Positions 34,666 to 43,967 of a DNA stretch of 64,000 nucleotides are shown here, in pieces (the first letter of the stretch is position 1; each line of letters starts with the position of its first letter). The position numbers were made by a program, and so were the translations under genes. The notes under the pieces were generated by a model that saw nothing but the letters and a program-made list of their open reading frames with translations, was not told the origin of the DNA and did not search any database. Origin of the DNA: Clostridiales bacterium UBA1738 (GTDB taxonomy: Bacteria > Bacillota > Clostridia > UBA1381). The DNA is taken from positions 62,001 through 126,000 of the forward strand of contig DCIA01000013.1 of the NCBI GenBank assembly GCA_002315735.1, in the 5' to 3' direction.

Positions 34666-35508
34666 TTGGGGACGTACATTTTTTGGTACTATTTTATGCT
34701 TTTGTTATTACTCCCCTTGAAATTCCCGTAATTCTCTGCAATTGTCTTATTGGAAATTCTTTCTTTAATTCTGCCAAAACTATATCCCGTTCAAGCTTTG
34801 GAAATTTAGAGATGCTTTTTGGATTATCAATATTGTACTTCTTTTTCAGATACATAATTATATCATCATCTGTTTTTTTCTTTCTATCCGAAACTTGAAA
34901 ATTCATTTCTCCAACTTCTTGATGGTAATCAATAAATTCCCTTAAACTAATCATTTCCAAAACAAATCCAATATCGGTTAAACCGCCGTTATTAATATAT
35001 TCTGAATAACTACTATACGAATAATTTTCGATTTTTTCCACTATCCCTGCTCTTATCGGGTTTTGATGAACATATCTCAACAATTGTAAAAAGTACTCAT
35101 CTATTTCAACCGGAACACTTTTATATCTGTTTGCAATTAAAGCTCCGCTTCTCCCATATTTTATATTATACCAGCGTGCATACTTTGTTAAAATACGCTT
35201 CATTATAAGTGAAATTTCTCCAATATTTTTCTCTTTTAAAACAATATGTACATGATTGCTCATAAAGCAATACGCATATATTTCAAATTTTAAGTCTTGT
35301 TTCACTATTTCAGTTATTTCTTTCAGTTTCGCAAAATCTACAGCTTCTTCAAAAATATTCTGTTGATTAACTCCTTGAAACAAAACATGATATACTCCAC
35401 TTTGACTGATACTTCTGGCAAGTCTACTCACGCTATCACCTCATAAAAACTGTATCACATTTTTATTTGCTTGTCAATAAAATGCTACCAAAAAATGTAC
35501 GTCCCCAA
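34666..35508 (-). mobile_element. RAYT-type element with 23-bp terminal inverted repeats
   Basis: Inverted repeats 34666..34688 and 35486..35508 (TTGGGGACGTAC followed by ATTTTTTGGTA) bound an 843-bp unit carrying one transposase gene. Such REP-like ends are typical around REP-associated tyrosine transposases. No target duplication is evident. The element lies between the small membrane protein gene and the orphan toxin tip, interrupting the toxin locus. Confidence 0.8.
34694..35431 (-). CDS. REP-associated tyrosine transposase (Y1_Tnp)
   Basis: 245 residues. The HUH motif is SNHVHIVLKE, preceded by YAYCFM, and the catalytic Tyr region is YVHQNPIRAGIV. The C-terminal tail includes an HTH-like segment (IRQLQRITGISRGVITKA). 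These enzymes make single-strand cuts at REP hairpins. Translation starts at GTG 35431 with GAGGTGAT upstream. The gene is intact and lies within its own inverted repeats. Confidence 0.9.
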   Translation of the reverse strand: MSRLARSISQSGVYHVLFQGVNQQNIFEEAVDFAKLKEITEIVKQDLKFEIYAYCFMSNHVHIVLKEKNIGEISLIMKRILTKYARWYNIKYGRSGALIANRYKSVPVEIDEYFLQLLRYVHQNPIRAGIVEKIENYSYSSYSEYINNGGLTDIGFVLEMISLREFIDYHQEVGEMNFQVSDRKKKTDDDIIMYLKKKYNIDNPKSISKFPKLERDIVLAELKKEFPIRQLQRITGISRGVITKA

Positions 35509-35565
35509 GTGGCCTCCTTAATTTTCTTGACAGCATACCGCACCTTCTATTCATTTTTCTCATGT

Positions 35566-35886
35566 CTATTTGAACATACTATGTTTGATTAATAATGTTA
35601 TTATCGCCAGTATTATGGTTACAATCAACACACAAATCGAATATGTCAAAATGCCCAAAAAAGCATGCTGCAAAACACCATTTTTCCCCTCTGCCAATAA
35701 CATAACCGTAAAACTAATAATAATTCCAAGTAGGCTCAAAAATGTTGGTAAAAATATAATCCAATTTGAACATTGAAATTTATTAGTAAATATCCTTAGT
35801 AAAGTAAATAAAATAATGCTAATTGCTATTGATATACCTATAATAACTCTAAGGTCTTCCCATATTGGATAAGATAATTTCCACAT
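35566..35886 (-). CDS. Small membrane protein, candidate immunity to RHS tip
   Basis: 106 residues with three predicted membrane segments (VIIGISIAISIILFTLL, IIFLPTFLSLLGIIISF, LTYSICVLIVTIILAIITLL). Its ATG lies 1 nt after the RHS stop TGA, and the RHS 3' end supplies GAGGGGG as ribosome site, so it is translationally coupled. Small membrane proteins in this position often neutralise the C-terminal toxin domain. No family is recognised. Confidence 0.55.
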   Translation of the reverse strand: MWKLSYPIWEDLRVIIGISIAISIILFTLLRIFTNKFQCSNWIIFLPTFLSLLGIIISFTVMLLAEGKNGVLQHAFLGILTYSICVLIVTIILAIITLLIKHSMFK

Positions 35887-35887
35887 A

Positions 35888-38800
35888 TCAATACCCCCTC
35901 AACATTTTGCCATATTTTTGACCTTGATTATAATAATTTTGGTTCATATACCGAGGCTTTTTAACTCCTATATTTCCAATTGCCGAGTTTCTTGCAGATA
36001 ACCTAGTAAATTCTTGATTCGCAAATGTTTCACGAATCATCACCCTAAAGTCATTGGGGCGTATACTGCCTTCTCCGTCAAATTTTGCAAAATCACCAAA
36101 ATTAGTTCCATCCGTTAAAGTTCCTTTTTTTAAGCCACCAAAGGAGACCGTCATACAGTTGTTACCAAAAAGTCCGTAACTATTATTTTTATATTCATGT
36201 TTGCCACCCTTAATTTCTTCTGACATATTTGCTCCTATAGCCTGTTCTAAAAAATAACTAACCGAAGCACTAAAATCACCCTCTATATATGTACCAGTTG
36301 TATATTCATCACTACTGTCATGTAACTGTTTATCTGTTTTTTTTCCAGCTTTTCCAGCACCGTTTTCAACTAACCATGCATTAAACGTGCCCAAATCTGT
36401 TAATTTATCTGCTGGAACTTCCAAAAGTACAGCATTTTTGTTTCCCCAATAAAAATAATACCAATTACCACCATTATCTTGAGCGAGTACAGATGTGTGC
36501 GCATTTCCATATACCGACATTGTACTAGTTGTGATGACAATAGCATCTAACCCTGAGGGATCAACATAATTTACAGGATTATTATTACAGTATATGTACC
36601 AGTTAGTGCCTGCTCTTGCCGGGTCTTCAGAAAGCATGCGTGAAGCTGCAGGGTCATAATAACGATTTCTAAGATAGAGTTGTCCACTTTCTATATCTTG
36701 ATACTCACCACAATATCTGAATGGGTTTGTGTCGGTTGCGGTTAGATTCTTTTCAACTCCGTATGCATCATAGTCATAGATTTTTGATACAGTTCCGTTA
36801 TTTACAAGGCTTACAACATCACCGTGACCGTTCTTTAGCATATAGTCTGTTCCGTCTGTTGTTTCTCTTGCAAATATGCCTTGTGTTCCAATATAGTTTT
36901 TAGCAGTTATATTTCCGTCAACACTTTCAGCCGACATATAGTTCCTATCCCAATAATACTTTGTTGTGTTATCAGCTTGTATTTTTGTATTTCTCATACC
37001 ATCAGGCGAATAGAAATAATTTGTTCTGTTACCTTCTTCATCTGTATATTGCGACAGTTGATTTAATGGGTTATATGTATATCTTACCACTTTATCATCA
37101 ATTTGTCCACCGATATTTGTAACAAGCAGATTACCGTTGTTGTCATAATCGCTGTATTTTGTTATTTCAATATTTCCGCTAAAGCCTGTACCTGTGCCGC
37201 TTACATATTCACCCTCAAATTTCAGACGGTTATTATTGTCATAAGCATATGTAAATTCATGGCTTAACACAGAGGTTAATGTTCTGTCAATCCCGTCTTG
37301 CGTAAAGTCAAATTCAAAACCGCTTGGATGAGATATGCTTTTTGTCATAATATTGCCTTGAGTATCAAATGTATATGCAGTCTGCGTTCCGTCCGGCTCT
37401 GTTACACTTTGCAAACGATTTAAGCTGTCATACGTGTAATTTGTTATATTTCCGGTATCGTTCTTTTGAGTTTGATTGCCGTTTAAGTCATAGGTATATC
37501 CATACGAATTGACAACCGTGTTATCCGAAAGAGAATTTACCTGATTTACAAGTCTTAATGCATTATCATAAGTATATTCGCTCTTACCCTGTCCCGGATA
37601 GGTTACTCTTTGCAAAGCTCCATACGGATAATATTCATAGCTTGCAACAGCTGTATTATTTCTTTTTATGCTCGATACATTGTTATTTCCGTCATACTCA
37701 TAATCAATTATATCATTTGAGTAATCCGTCACTCTTGATACATTATGGTTACCGTCATACATATACGAAATTTCTTTTCCGTCGGGAGCTTCTATATCTT
37801 GAAGTAAGTTATTATACGTATAAGCATATGTATAAGTTCCCGTATAATTTGTTGCGGTTAAGATGTTTCCAAAACTATCATAGGTATAATCTATCTCCAT
37901 TGAGCCTGTTGTTTGCTTTGATATATAATCTGTATTCGACTTGTAAGTATATGATGTTGTTATACCGTTTCTGTCAAGAGATGTTATAATTCTGCCATTC
38001 GCATCATATGCAAATTTACTTTCGTTTCCCATTGCATCAAAAGTAGATATTACCCTGCCTAATGAATCATACTCATTAGTGGTAATTATCTGTCCTGCAT
38101 TGGTTACGGTAAGCGGATTTTTATAGGCGTCATAGGTATATGACGTTATGTGCCCCTGACTGTCTGTAACGCTTTGTAAAAGTCCTCTGTTGTTATAGCT
38201 ATACTGTATTTGCTCGCCTTTTGGACTTACTGTTCTTATAACATTTCCCATACAGTCATATATGCTTGAGGTTATAGCAAGTCCCGCAGCAGTTTGCATT
38301 TCCGTTCCTATTTCCCGACCTGCAATATCATAATAGGTTTTACTTACTTTCCCGGAATTATTTAGTGTTGATGAAAGTTCAAAATCATTATAATTAACTT
38401 CAACAGATGAACATTCCTCATCATCTGCATTATATCCGGTTACTGATATAACCCTATTAAATGAATCATAATCGTACAGAGAATAATTTCCGTTGCCGTC
38501 TGTCTTTTTATTAATATTATGCCCGTCATATTCATATTCAAGCAATACCGACTCATTGCCGTTTGCAGGTTTTTCGCTTTGCAATATTTGTCTACCGAGG
38601 TCATCAAAATAATCGGTTACAGTGTAATTCTCATTATAAACAGTAGTTATAGTATTTTCACCGCCGTTTATCCCATCAAGATTATAGAATATGTCAACCG
38701 TAGTTTCATCCGGGAAAACAGTCCACGTATTCCAACCGTTATTATTGTAACCGTAATATGTTGTACGCCCCAATGCATCAGTTTCGCTTGTAACTCTGCC

Positions 38801-41800
38801 AAGATTATCATGCACGGATGTAACTGTTATATCCTGCATCGGGGCTTCTGTAAAACTTGCGTCATTTGTCCTTACATTTTTATTTGTTGTACCTTCAACA
38901 ATATATTTATTACTGTCATAATTATATTCCGTTCTCGATAAAAGCGAAAACACCTCACTGTTCGGCGGAGATTCGTAAAGCTCCTCACTTATCACATTAC
39001 CTTCTTTTTCGCTATCGTATGAATATAGTGTTTTTAGTTTTTTATCGGAATAATCTGTTTGAGAGCTTACAATCTTTTTATGGTCGTTTGAAAGTACATT
39101 TATCGTTTCTGTTTCTTTGTCTGTACCGTAATAACTTGTGATTTTTGTAGGCAGATAGTATGTAACATCATATTCATATTTTGTGGTATTACCTAAAATA
39201 TCTGTATACGATGTAACATTGCTTTTTCCGTTAATATAAGCATAGATTTCTGTGCCGTCTGATATTACATTTGCTCCGTTTAACCTTTCGTTTACAATGG
39301 TTGTAGGCTGATTATAGCTATTGTATGAATAGCTTGTCCTTCTTGTGCTTTGAGGCGTTTGCGGTTCATACAGTTTTATTATTTCTGTTCCGTCGGATAT
39401 AATATAGATAATTGGTTCGTCAGCGGTTCCTGCAGAAATAATATTTTTTATTTCATTGTTAGCCAATCTGCTTCCGACACATTCAAATTTATCATCGGTA
39501 GCATCCGGATTAAATCTATATATTTTTCTTGTACCGTCGGATGCATTCGTTTTCATTACATAATATATATTTCCATCTGCCCCCTTTTGAATGGTATAAT
39601 TGCTTGAATAAAAATATCCGCTGTTGCTTAAATACTCTGATATAGCATTAGAACTACTAAAATACAAAATCACATTTGCTGTTGTTGATTGATAATCAAA
39701 CTCATATATTTTGTATCCGTCAAACAAATATGTTTGATCTCCGATTGCAAATCCTCCACTCATACTATATCTGCTTATGGAATTAAAATACCTAGTTGAC
39801 ATTGTGTGGTTTTGCAGATTGTACTCATAAATCGTCCTGTCATGATTAAAGTACAGGTTTCCACTTGCATGGCATACATACACAAACGGATAACTTCCTA
39901 TGCTTGTTTCTGTTGTGTGAACAGACCATCTGTAATCTGTCTGATTAGACGTATTGTATTCCGCACAGTAAAAATAATCATCTCCATAGCTTACATTGTA
40001 ATATGACCAAAAATAGAATTTTGAGTTTGAATAACATACATTTGATGTTCCGAGTTTATTTCCTACATCATTACTAAGTGAAATTTCTCCTCCATCTGAC
40101 CAGGTTTCGGTTTGTGTGTTATACTCTTTTGCATTCAATTTGTATGAATTTGAATAGCTGTCACCGGTTTTATAAAACACATATATATTATTACCAACAC
40201 CTTTTATTTGAGCGGTTGACGGTATAGTAGTATCAATAGATCTTAAAATTTCAATTTCTCCTGTGCTTAAATTTTGTCTGTATAAATAAAGTTTACCTGA
40301 ACTTGTGCTGCTTGTGGAATTTCTTATTCCCAAATGATACACAGAATTTCCGGATAGCACTTGCCATTTTGTATCACCGTCGCGGACAATATAATCATTT
40401 TGAGTATTCTCTGCGCTAAAACTTTGTTCCTTTATCTTATTATGTTGATAATTAAAAACAGATACTGTCTTAACATTATTTTCTTCTGTTATACACGTAT
40501 ATAAAAAACTATTTGAATATACATAACCTGTATATTGTGTAGACGTATATGTATTGTCATCATCAGGATTTATATTAAGGTAGCTGTATGGATAACCGGA
40601 ATAATCATTTTCATATTTGTATGTGCGTTCAAAACCGCTTGAATCGCTCACCTTTGATATTTTAAAAACCTCATACCAATCTGTAAAAGTAACATATGGT
40701 ATATAATACGAATATGCTCTGCGTGCTTTTTCATATTCGTATTTTACATATCCACCTGTAGGAAGCTCTATTTTTTCCAAAGCAAATATACTGCCGTTAA
40801 CGCTATATGTTTCTTCATACCCACTATTGTATATGTGTGCCACTTTTTCGCCATATGAGTATTTTGTCACATAATTTTCTGCATCAGTAATTTTGGAAAC
40901 AACATCCACGCTTCCGTTTAAACTGTCAACCCTATCCAAAAAGATTTTAGCATACAAAATATTGTTCATTTTAACATTTATTTGCTTAACTTCCTTACCG
41001 TAAACAGTTGTTGCGATATCATATTCAATATTTATTATTCTGCCTACGCTATCTGTTATTTTTGTTAAAGCAACAATTTTTCCATCATAATATGACGGTT
41101 TAAAAATATAGTCTAAAAACGAGCCTCGGTAATAGTCCAATTCGCTCCACTCAAAATTTATTTCATTTCCGAACATATCCCTGATTTGTTTAATATATCC
41201 TTGTTCGTGATCGAATACTTCTACCCTGCCATTTGAATATGTTAATTCATAATCCTGTGTGGAAGCTACTCGTTTTAATGTCATATCCGACAATGTATAT
41301 CCTTCCAACGTAAGCGTTTTATCCTCTGTAACAGTCCCATACATACTATCATGAGCAATTCTGTAGGAGCTTCCGTCTGTAAAACAAAGTTGTGCCCTTC
41401 GTCCATATCCGTATTTACCTTTTGTTTTAACAATCGTAGTAAAATTGAAATTCCATCCGGCAGCAAAATTATTAAAATTAAATTTCTGATTCGTTGATGT
41501 TGAATTTTCAAATTCGTTCTCGGTTACAACGGCATCTGCCGAATTATATCTTACCGACAAATCAAGATCAAGACCGTTTCTTCCCTGTAATGATAATAAT
41601 TCTTTGGAATATGTAAGTGTTCCTGTGGCTTGTGACACATAATCATTATTGTTGTTCAAAACATTATATACAGAGTTAACAGGTTCAAGATTAAAGCTGC
41701 TCGGCACACTGGAAGATGATGACAGCATCAACAGATTTTCTTCTTCCACCAACGCTGAATCATTATATTCGGTTTCGTATTCCTCATCAGTCGGTATTTC

Positions 41801-42139
41801 CTCTTGTGCAATCTCACCCTCTTCATCTGTTGTTTCCTCATGTTCTTCCTGTTCATCAGATATTTCTTCAGCATCAGCTGATTCGTCTGTGTTATTATTT
41901 TCCAATACAGTTATTGGATTATTATTAATTTCATCAAGCAATTCGTAATCGTAGATTGTATCGTCAGAAATTTCTTCTGCTATTTCTTCACCGGTGATTT
42001 CACTATCTCTGTTCAACCGTTCCTGAAGTGGCGACAACCGGGGATTTGAATTCGGAATGCTTGCTAACACATTTTCACCACAAGCAAAAAACAAGGATAA
42101 ACTCAATACCAATGATATAATTTTTCTATTCACTTTCAT
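35888..42139 (-). CDS. Secreted RHS-repeat (WapA-like) protein with C-terminal Cys/His domain
   Basis: 2083 residues: signal peptide (to NVLA), an acidic linker rich in Glu/Asp (to about 150), a DUF6531-like start, and RHS/YD repeats. Between about 580 and 920 there is a Kelch-like propeller segment (KLYLYRQNLSTGEIEIL, SKFYFWSYYNVSYGDDYF). Many YD repeats follow, then the RHS core end GQLYLRNRYYDPAASRML...NPVNYVDPSGL near 1865. The last 215 residues form a variable tip with NAHTSVLAQ and FGNNCMTVSFGG, a His/Cys arrangement like permuted papain (NlpC/LRAT-type) enzymes. RHS shells encapsulate and deliver such toxic tips. AAGGAGG precedes ATG. Confidence 0.85.
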   Translation of the reverse strand: MKVNRKIISLVLSLSLFFACGENVLASIPNSNPRLSPLQERLNRDSEITGEEIAEEISDDTIYDYELLDEINNNPITVLENNNTDESADAEEISDEQEEHEETTDEEGEIAQEEIPTDEEYETEYNDSALVEEENLLMLSSSSSVPSSFNLEPVNSVYNVLNNNNDYVSQATGTLTYSKELLSLQGRNGLDLDLSVRYNSADAVVTENEFENSTSTNQKFNFNNFAAGWNFNFTTIVKTKGKYGYGRRAQLCFTDGSSYRIAHDSMYGTVTEDKTLTLEGYTLSDMTLKRVASTQDYELTYSNGRVEVFDHEQGYIKQIRDMFGNEINFEWSELDYYRGSFLDYIFKPSYYDGKIVALTKITDSVGRIINIEYDIATTVYGKEVKQINVKMNNILYAKIFLDRVDSLNGSVDVVSKITDAENYVTKYSYGEKVAHIYNSGYEETYSVNGSIFALEKIELPTGGYVKYEYEKARRAYSYYIPYVTFTDWYEVFKISKVSDSSGFERTYKYENDYSGYPYSYLNINPDDDNTYTSTQYTGYVYSNSFLYTCITEENNVKTVSVFNYQHNKIKEQSFSAENTQNDYIVRDGDTKWQVLSGNSVYHLGIRNSTSSTSSGKLYLYRQNLSTGEIEILRSIDTTIPSTAQIKGVGNNIYVFYKTGDSYSNSYKLNAKEYNTQTETWSDGGEISLSNDVGNKLGTSNVCYSNSKFYFWSYYNVSYGDDYFYCAEYNTSNQTDYRWSVHTTETSIGSYPFVYVCHASGNLYFNHDRTIYEYNLQNHTMSTRYFNSISRYSMSGGFAIGDQTYLFDGYKIYEFDYQSTTANVILYFSSSNAISEYLSNSGYFYSSNYTIQKGADGNIYYVMKTNASDGTRKIYRFNPDATDDKFECVGSRLANNEIKNIISAGTADEPIIYIISDGTEIIKLYEPQTPQSTRRTSYSYNSYNQPTTIVNERLNGANVISDGTEIYAYINGKSNVTSYTDILGNTTKYEYDVTYYLPTKITSYYGTDKETETINVLSNDHKKIVSSQTDYSDKKLKTLYSYDSEKEGNVISEELYESPPNSEVFSLLSRTEYNYDSNKYIVEGTTNKNVRTNDASFTEAPMQDITVTSVHDNLGRVTSETDALGRTTYYGYNNNGWNTWTVFPDETTVDIFYNLDGINGGENTITTVYNENYTVTDYFDDLGRQILQSEKPANGNESVLLEYEYDGHNINKKTDGNGNYSLYDYDSFNRVISVTGYNADDEECSSVEVNYNDFELSSTLNNSGKVSKTYYDIAGREIGTEMQTAAGLAITSSIYDCMGNVIRTVSPKGEQIQYSYNNRGLLQSVTDSQGHITSYTYDAYKNPLTVTNAGQIITTNEYDSLGRVISTFDAMGNESKFAYDANGRIITSLDRNGITTSYTYKSNTDYISKQTTGSMEIDYTYDSFGNILTATNYTGTYTYAYTYNNLLQDIEAPDGKEISYMYDGNHNVSRVTDYSNDIIDYEYDGNNNVSSIKRNNTAVASYEYYPYGALQRVTYPGQGKSEYTYDNALRLVNQVNSLSDNTVVNSYGYTYDLNGNQTQKNDTGNITNYTYDSLNRLQSVTEPDGTQTAYTFDTQGNIMTKSISHPSGFEFDFTQDGIDRTLTSVLSHEFTYAYDNNNRLKFEGEYVSGTGTGFSGNIEITKYSDYDNNGNLLVTNIGGQIDDKVVRYTYNPLNQLSQYTDEEGNRTNYFYSPDGMRNTKIQADNTTKYYWDRNYMSAESVDGNITAKNYIGTQGIFARETTDGTDYMLKNGHGDVVSLVNNGTVSKIYDYDAYGVEKNLTATDTNPFRYCGEYQDIESGQLYLRNRYYDPAASRMLSEDPARAGTNWYIYCNNNPVNYVDPSGLDAIVITTSTMSVYGNAHTSVLAQDNGGNWYYFYWGNKNAVLLEVPADKLTDLGTFNAWLVENGAGKAGKKTDKQLHDSSDEYTTGTYIEGDFSASVSYFLEQAIGANMSEEIKGGKHEYKNNSYGLFGNNCMTVSFGGLKKGTLTDGTNFGDFAKFDGEGSIRPNDFRVMIRETFANQEFTRLSARNSAIGNIGVKKPRYMNQNYYNQGQKYGKMLRGY

Positions 42140-42151
42140 AATCGTACCTCC

Positions 42152-43480
42152 TTATTGAGCCAAACTACCTGTCGGTATATTGTCTGCTGTTTTTAAAACT
42201 TTATATACTTTTCCGTTATCTAATAGATTTTTATAGTATAAATAATCTCCGCCTATTTCAAGCCATGACGCCTTATCATTGCACACAACAAATTCTTCTC
42301 CATCAACTTCTTTGCATATTATTCCGCCTTTTGACCAATCCGAAAAATATGTAACATTTCCTTCAACTACAGAAAATCTTCTAAATCCGGTCATTATATT
42401 AGGTCGTACTGTGTTATATCCTTCCACATTTGTTATTTCAATATCATCAGATAAAGCCTCTATACAATAAGTATTTGGATAAACAAGAGGCGTATTATTT
42501 GTGATTTGGTTTTGTATCCCAAAAGGGTTCTTGAATATATTAAAGAGTCCGGATTGTGAAAAACTATATATGCCGTTATATTTTGGCGCAAACAAAAATC
42601 GTTCGCCGATATTTACCGTTTCTGTTTGATTTGTTTCAATAGTATTTTCAACATTATTAATCCCTGTTGTTATTTCTACAGCTGGGCAATACGGTTGCAT
42701 ACTGTATTCATTCCAAACCATACACTTAACGGTAACACCGCTTAAATCATTTGGCAAATTTATTTCTAATGTAGGATGCCATCCTCCAAAGCTTTGAATC
42801 TTTGATACCCCCATTACCATATTTTCGAGTTTTCCCATTCTGTAAATGGCAGAGACCACTCTTACCGGTTCAACCTTTGCCGTTAAATTCAGCATATCAT
42901 ACGAAATGCAAAGGGTTGAGCCCCTCTTTTTTAATTGAGTTATTACATTTACTTCACCATTTACAAAAGTTGTAACTTCATCATCTGTCAAATCGACCGG
43001 TTCATTTTCCTCTTCAAGTGCATCAATAATATTTTCGGCGGTTTCCATGTTATCGTCAAAAAAATCATCATCTGTAATAGGTTGTTCCTCAATGCCATCA
43101 TCAAATAATTCGTCACTTACATCGTTGTTTTGCGGTATTATGTATATAACTTCATTAAAAACATTATTCTCTGATTCATTCCAGTCGAAAATCACAGCAA
43201 ACTGTATAGTGCTAAAATCCATGTGTATCCACTGTCCGTTATCGTATCCGGACAGTGTTCCGGAATATATTGTTGTTCGTACTCCTTGTTCTTCTTTTAT
43301 AACATCTACAAATAAATCAGAGTTATCAACCTCTGAAAACAGTTCTTCTTCAACAACGGTAGCTTCACCATTTTCTACTGTCACTCTGTAGCTTGCTATA
43401 TTTGTTTCTTCCGCAAAAACATTAACTGTACTAAATAAAGTAAGCGAAAGTACAGCTAAACATTTAATCAGTTTTTTCAT
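42152..43480 (-). CDS. Secreted companion of RHS protein (DUF5050-like segments)
   Basis: 442 residues. The signal peptide is cut after TVNVFA. A beta domain (GEATVVEEELFSEVDNS) is followed by an acidic linker (DELFDDGIEEQPITDDDFFDD), a second beta domain, and a C-terminal WLEIGGDYLYYKNLLDNGK like DUF5050/WG-type repeats. ATG 43480 has AAAGGAGA 10 nt upstream; the ATG at 43505 does not fit. It is the first gene of the RHS operon, ending 13 bp before the RHS start. Both share acidic linkers, so they may be exported together. Function is unknown. Confidence 0.65.
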   Translation of the reverse strand: MKKLIKCLAVLSLTLFSTVNVFAEETNIASYRVTVENGEATVVEEELFSEVDNSDLFVDVIKEEQGVRTTIYSGTLSGYDNGQWIHMDFSTIQFAVIFDWNESENNVFNEVIYIIPQNNDVSDELFDDGIEEQPITDDDFFDDNMETAENIIDALEEENEPVDLTDDEVTTFVNGEVNVITQLKKRGSTLCISYDMLNLTAKVEPVRVVSAIYRMGKLENMVMGVSKIQSFGGWHPTLEINLPNDLSGVTVKCMVWNEYSMQPYCPAVEITTGINNVENTIETNQTETVNIGERFLFAPKYNGIYSFSQSGLFNIFKNPFGIQNQITNNTPLVYPNTYCIEALSDDIEITNVEGYNTVRPNIMTGFRRFSVVEGNVTYFSDWSKGGIICKEVDGEEFVVCNDKASWLEIGGDYLYYKNLLDNGKVYKVLKTADNIPTGSLAQ

Positions 43481-43529
43481 TATTCTATGGTCTCCTTTCA
43501 GCATTTAAACATTATTGTAAAATCAAAAA

Positions 43530-43577
43530 GGCACACAAAAGGACTCGTATTTTATACGTAAATTCCTTCTGTGTGCC
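43530..43577 (-). terminator. Leader terminator (attenuator) of RHS operon
   Basis: Arms 43564..43577 and 43530..43543 form a 14-bp stem with one G-U pair, plus an inner CGTAT/ATACG helix. On the minus strand TTTTTGATTTT follows. It lies between the promoter at 43675..43703 and the first gene, so it must be read through for operon expression. A short peptide gene overlaps its left arm. Confidence 0.75.
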
Positions 43578-43599
43578 GTAAAATTACTGGTTCAATCAT
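43552..43599 (-). CDS. Leader peptide (15 aa) upstream of RHS operon
   Basis: ATG 43599 opens MIEPVILRHTEGIYV and stops at TAA in the loop of the terminator hairpin. GAGGAG lies 9 nt upstream (43609..43614). Codons for RHTEG form the left arm of the terminator, so a ribosome on this peptide would prevent the stem. This is the classic layout of translation-dependent transcription attenuation. The peptide itself is not recognised. Confidence 0.6.
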   Translation of the reverse strand: MIEPVILRHTEGIYV

Positions 43600-43674
43600 A
43601 ACTGTAGTCTCCTCGTATTAACCTGTCAAAAGTTTTTCCTATAATCTAACCTCACTTTAAATTTATCTAAAAAT

Positions 43675-43703
43675 ATTATACCATATTTTTCATCTTCGGT
43701 CAA
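43675..43703 (-). promoter_or_regulatory. Promoter of RHS operon
   Basis: Minus-strand TTGACC (43703..43698), 17-bp spacer ending TGG, TATAAT (43680..43675): a strong extended -10 promoter. The predicted leader is about 190 nt. Confidence 0.8.
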
Positions 43704-43843
43704 TAACTTTGAAAAGTTTTTGTAATATTTAGCCAAGTTTTTTATATTACATTTCACAGACATAAACATTTTAAACCTTTTAGCAGATTTTAGTTTAACA
43801 AAATCTCATTTACCACATTATGGATTTTGATTATTTACACAAC
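43704..43843. other. Gene-free region between RHS promoter and decayed element
   Basis: AT-rich, with no open frame or motif I can support. It separates the RHS operon promoter from the duplicated phosphoesterase tail. Confidence 0.5.
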
Positions 43844-43903
43844 GATAAATCCGTTGATAAATTGCGGTTTATGATGGACGATTTTGTATTGTTGGGCGAC
43901 TAA
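43844..43903 (+). pseudogene. Duplicated 3' tail of the metallophosphoesterase gene
   Basis: These 60 bp match 31438..31497 at 55 positions and encode DKSVDKLRFMMDDFVLLGD and a stop. Nothing homologous precedes them, so only the last 19 codons of a second phosphoesterase gene survive. A terminator follows directly. Confidence 0.8.
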
Positions 43904-43925
43904 CTAATTTAATCAAAAAAATAGT

Positions 43926-43967
43926 GAGATGTGCCTTGTATGAACTCCAAAGCACATCTCTTTTTTT
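43926..43967. terminator. Bidirectional terminator
   Basis: GAGATGTGC (43926..43934) pairs with GCACATCTC (43952..43960), followed by T7 on the plus strand. On the minus strand ACTATTTTTTTG follows. It ends the vanished phosphoesterase copy and the leftward toprim remnant. Confidence 0.85.

Noticed and set aside
34666..35508. IS200/IS605 insertion sequence
   Set aside because: The transposase is the RAYT subgroup and has matching inverted ends; there is no TnpB partner and no typical subterminal hairpin pair.
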